Of a stretch of DNA of 64,000 bases, positions 62,497 through 64,000 are shown piece by piece. The position numbers and the translations under genes are program-made. Positions within the stretch are counted from its first letter, which is position 1, and the number at the start of each line of letters is the position of its first letter. Source of the stretch: Thermoanaerobaculia bacterium (GTDB lineage: Bacteria; Acidobacteriota; Thermoanaerobaculia; Gp7-AA8); NCBI GenBank assembly GCA_017883205.1, contig JADGNZ010000011.1, positions 62,001-126,000 on the forward strand. The letters run 5' to 3'. The notes below the pieces were generated by a model. It saw nothing but the letters and a program-made list of their open reading frames with translations, was not told the DNA's origin and searched no databases.

Positions 62497-62680
62497 ATGA
62501 AACATCGTGGCCTCTCGATTCCCGCCATCCTGCCGCTGTCCGTCTCTGCGTTCGCGCAATCCGTGCAACCATGCGCAGTTCACGTTCATCGACGGCGATC
62601 ATCACGCCGAGGAGTGGACGTACGTGATGCCCGACGGGAAGACCTCGCGCGCGCACATCGAGCTGGCGCGCACTAAGTAG
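62497..62680 (+). pseudogene. Remnant of a secreted DUF1579-like gene
   Basis: ATG 62497 begins KHRGLSIPAILPLSVSAFAQ, a signal peptide. The next 90% of the gene is missing, and from about 62573, in another frame, AQFTFIDGDHHAEEWTYVMP and DGKTSRAHIELARTK end at TAG 62680. The DHHxEEWTY tail is typical of DUF1579-type secreted proteins. So the gene has an internal deletion joining signal peptide to C-terminus. Confidence 0.75.
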
Positions 62681-62702
62681 CGTGAGATCTCAGGAGGGCG
62701 AA

Positions 62703-63077
62703 TTGACAGAGCAACCCTTACAAGAACAGATCGCGCACCGGTGGTACACGCGTCCCGTGCTCTTCGTCGCCGATATCACGCGTGCGCTCCGATTTTACAT
62801 AGACCTGCTCGGCTTCGAGAAGGCGTGGCACGAAGGCGATGGCGCCGGTAAGGTCTGCCAGGTCCATCGCGGAGAGTGCGAGATCATTCTCTGCGAGGAT
62901 GCCGATCGTAAGGACCGAGGGCGCCTCTTCCTATCGCTGACGAAAGATGGCATCGCGCAGCTTCGCGATGAGATCGCCGAGCGCTCGATTCCCAGCAGGA
63001 AGTCGTGGTGGGGTTACGACGTGATCCAGATCGACGATCCCGACGGCAACGAGTTGCTCTTCCCCTATTCCGAGTGA
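62703..63077 (+). CDS. VOC-superfamily (glyoxalase/bleomycin-resistance-like) protein
   Basis: 124 residues from TTG 62703, chosen because GGAGGG ends 4 nt before it; GTG at 62682 would remove the ribosome-binding site. RPVLFVADITRALRFYIDLLGFEKAW, CEIILCEDADRKDRGRLFLS and VIQIDDPDGNELLFPYSE form the two beta-alpha-beta-beta-beta modules with a C-terminal metal-type Glu. Such proteins bind or transform small molecules; specificity is unknown. Confidence 0.87.
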   Translation: MTEQPLQEQIAHRWYTRPVLFVADITRALRFYIDLLGFEKAWHEGDGAGKVCQVHRGECEIILCEDADRKDRGRLFLSLTKDGIAQLRDEIAERSIPSRKSWWGYDVIQIDDPDGNELLFPYSE

Positions 63078-63137
63078 GCGCTTCGAGCGGAGCAACTTCA
63101 ACGGCGCTTCTTCGTAGGCATTGCGAAAGGTTCATCA

Positions 63138-64000
63138 ATGCGCAAATTCCTGTCCGCCCTGGCCGACCTCTCGGCCGGCCTGCTATTCGTCCTGGTCGCG
63201 CTTCTCGACGCTCGCGTGCTGCTCCAGAGTCCTCACCTTGTCTATCTCTGCTTTCCGTTGCTGGTCACGGTTGCCCTGGCTGTCGGCTATTGGCGGGGCT
63301 TGAGGAACGTGCTGCCGTCCTGGCTGACCGCCGTTTTGACGAACATTCCGTTGCTTGTCCTCGCCCTCCAGTTCTTCTCCGGCCGGAACAAGCCCTTCAT
63401 CCTCTTTCCAGCCTTGACATTCGTGTTCGTCTCGGCCGGTATCGCCATGACGCGCCTGCGCGCAAGGGCGTGGGCGTTGACTGCGGTCATCGTGATCGCC
63501 GGTATTGCCGGCGCACTGGCCGGCCCTCGCTTCGTGCCATTGGTCGTCCCGAGCAAGAACGTCAAAGAGAAGCCGTTTCCATTCACAATCAACCTCGCGG
63601 ATGGCACGACGATCTCCTCCCGAGACCTCGGCGGGAAGATTGTCATACTCGATTTCTGGGCGACATGGTGCATTCCCTGCCAGCACGAATTGCCGGCACT
63701 TCAGCGCATCTACGAAAAGACGAAGGGTCAGAGGGACGTCGTGTTTGTCGCAGTCGACGGAGTGATCACCGATGCTCCAGGAGACAGCGGGGATTCGCTG
63801 GAACGTGCCACGGCCTATTTCCGGCGTTTCGGCTATTCCATTCCCCTGGCGTGGGACGGCGGCGCCGTGCTCGAGCGGTCCTTTGGGCTGGCCGGGTTCC
63901 CAACGCTGGTGGTCGTTGACGGCTACGGGCAAGTTCGCATGCGCCGGGTCGGGTATGTCGGCTCGGAAGATCTTGAAGCGATTCTGCTGGGAAAGATCGA
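63138..64000 (+). CDS. Membrane protein with TlpA/thioredoxin-like domain (3' end outside window)
   Basis: The frame is open from ATG 63138 to the window edge (287 residues). Four hydrophobic segments occupy about residues 8-145 (LVYLCFPLLVTVALAVGYW, IPLLVLALQFFSG, FILFPALTFVFVSAGIAM, ALTAVIVIAGIAGALAG). Then comes a periplasmic TlpA-like domain: KIVILDFWATWCIPCQHELPAL with the CxxC redox pair, and FGLAGFPTLVVVDGYG with the cis-Pro segment. A thiol-disulfide reductase role is likely (family knowledge). The membrane part may transfer electrons or simply anchor. Confidence 0.85.
   Translation, partial: MRKFLSALADLSAGLLFVLVALLDARVLLQSPHLVYLCFPLLVTVALAVGYWRGLRNVLPSWLTAVLTNIPLLVLALQFFSGRNKPFILFPALTFVFVSAGIAMTRLRARAWALTAVIVIAGIAGALAGPRFVPLVVPSKNVKEKPFPFTINLADGTTISSRDLGGKIVILDFWATWCIPCQHELPALQRIYEKTKGQRDVVFVAVDGVITDAPGDSGDSLERATAYFRRFGYSIPLAWDGGAVLERSFGLAGFPTLVVVDGYGQVRMRRVGYVGSEDLEAILLGKI

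Noticed and set aside
61797-62676. Long open frames of 178-247 codons across array C on both strands (Cys/Arg-rich heptapeptide repeats)
   Set aside because: A 21-bp repeat free of stop codons gives open frames automatically in several frames; no start signal or family resemblance supports any one of them.

Overview
This window is chromosomal DNA of a GC-rich bacterium. The gene set (PknB-type kinases fused to TPR arrays, an MglA-like GTPase, a LipB-NUDIX fusion, a very long secreted FN3-like protein, many small secreted hypotheticals) suggests a soil or sediment member of the Acidobacteriota, or a neighbouring phylum. No rRNA gene is present to confirm this.

Layout. 1-7.4 kb: two divergent Ser/Thr kinases with sensory ATPase/TPR parts, quinolinate synthase (nadA), two antitoxin-like genes and an Smr protein. 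7.5-16.7 kb: MglA-like GTPase, a lipoprotein, a threonine synthase-like enzyme, tandem array A and a 1783-residue secreted protein. 16.9-28.9 kb: a core block with the complete 2-oxoacid dehydrogenase complex (E3, E1 alpha, E1 beta, E2), then lipB-NUDIX, lipA, a 2Fe-2S ferredoxin, an IscA-like protein, hemB and a zinc-finger protein. Lipoate-making genes therefore lie beside the lipoate-using complex. 28.95-33.5 kb: tRNA(CAU), a D12-class adenine methyltransferase and a tightly coupled three-gene operon (membrane PLD-like protein, GHMP kinase / beta-RFAP synthase-like enzyme, Ham1-like pyrophosphatase fused to a P-loop kinase) that I do not recognise as a described system. 33.8-42 kb: secreted proteins and the conserved tilS-hpt-ftsH group. 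42-49 kb: accessory DNA with a frameshifted DUF4160/DUF2442 pair, a duplicated ftsH fragment, a HEPN-like protein, a gene split by a palindromic element, a convincing integron attC site and a cassette encoding an AbiTii-domain protein. 49-64 kb: hydrolases, secreted Kelch and IPTL-CTERM-like proteins, an M20 peptidase, Tag glycosylase, a phosphoesterase, a VOC protein and a TlpA-like protein cut by the window end.

Intergenic DNA is the most unusual part. Four tandem arrays (A 10711-11088, D 48445-48600, B 52578-52964, C 61907-62347) have units of 21, about 22, 43 and 21 bp. Their unit sequences drift, but A, B and C keep a strictly constant length, and each unit carries a short palindrome. 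In array C the palindrome shows compensatory changes. In addition, more than ten long inverted repeats from several families sit between genes. One family keeps the outer GGGGTCAGGTC while its inner arms differ from copy to copy yet stay self-complementary, and one copy interrupts a gene. These repeats, the three-gene operon at 30.2-33.5 kb and the attC/AbiTii cassette are the best candidates for new biology.
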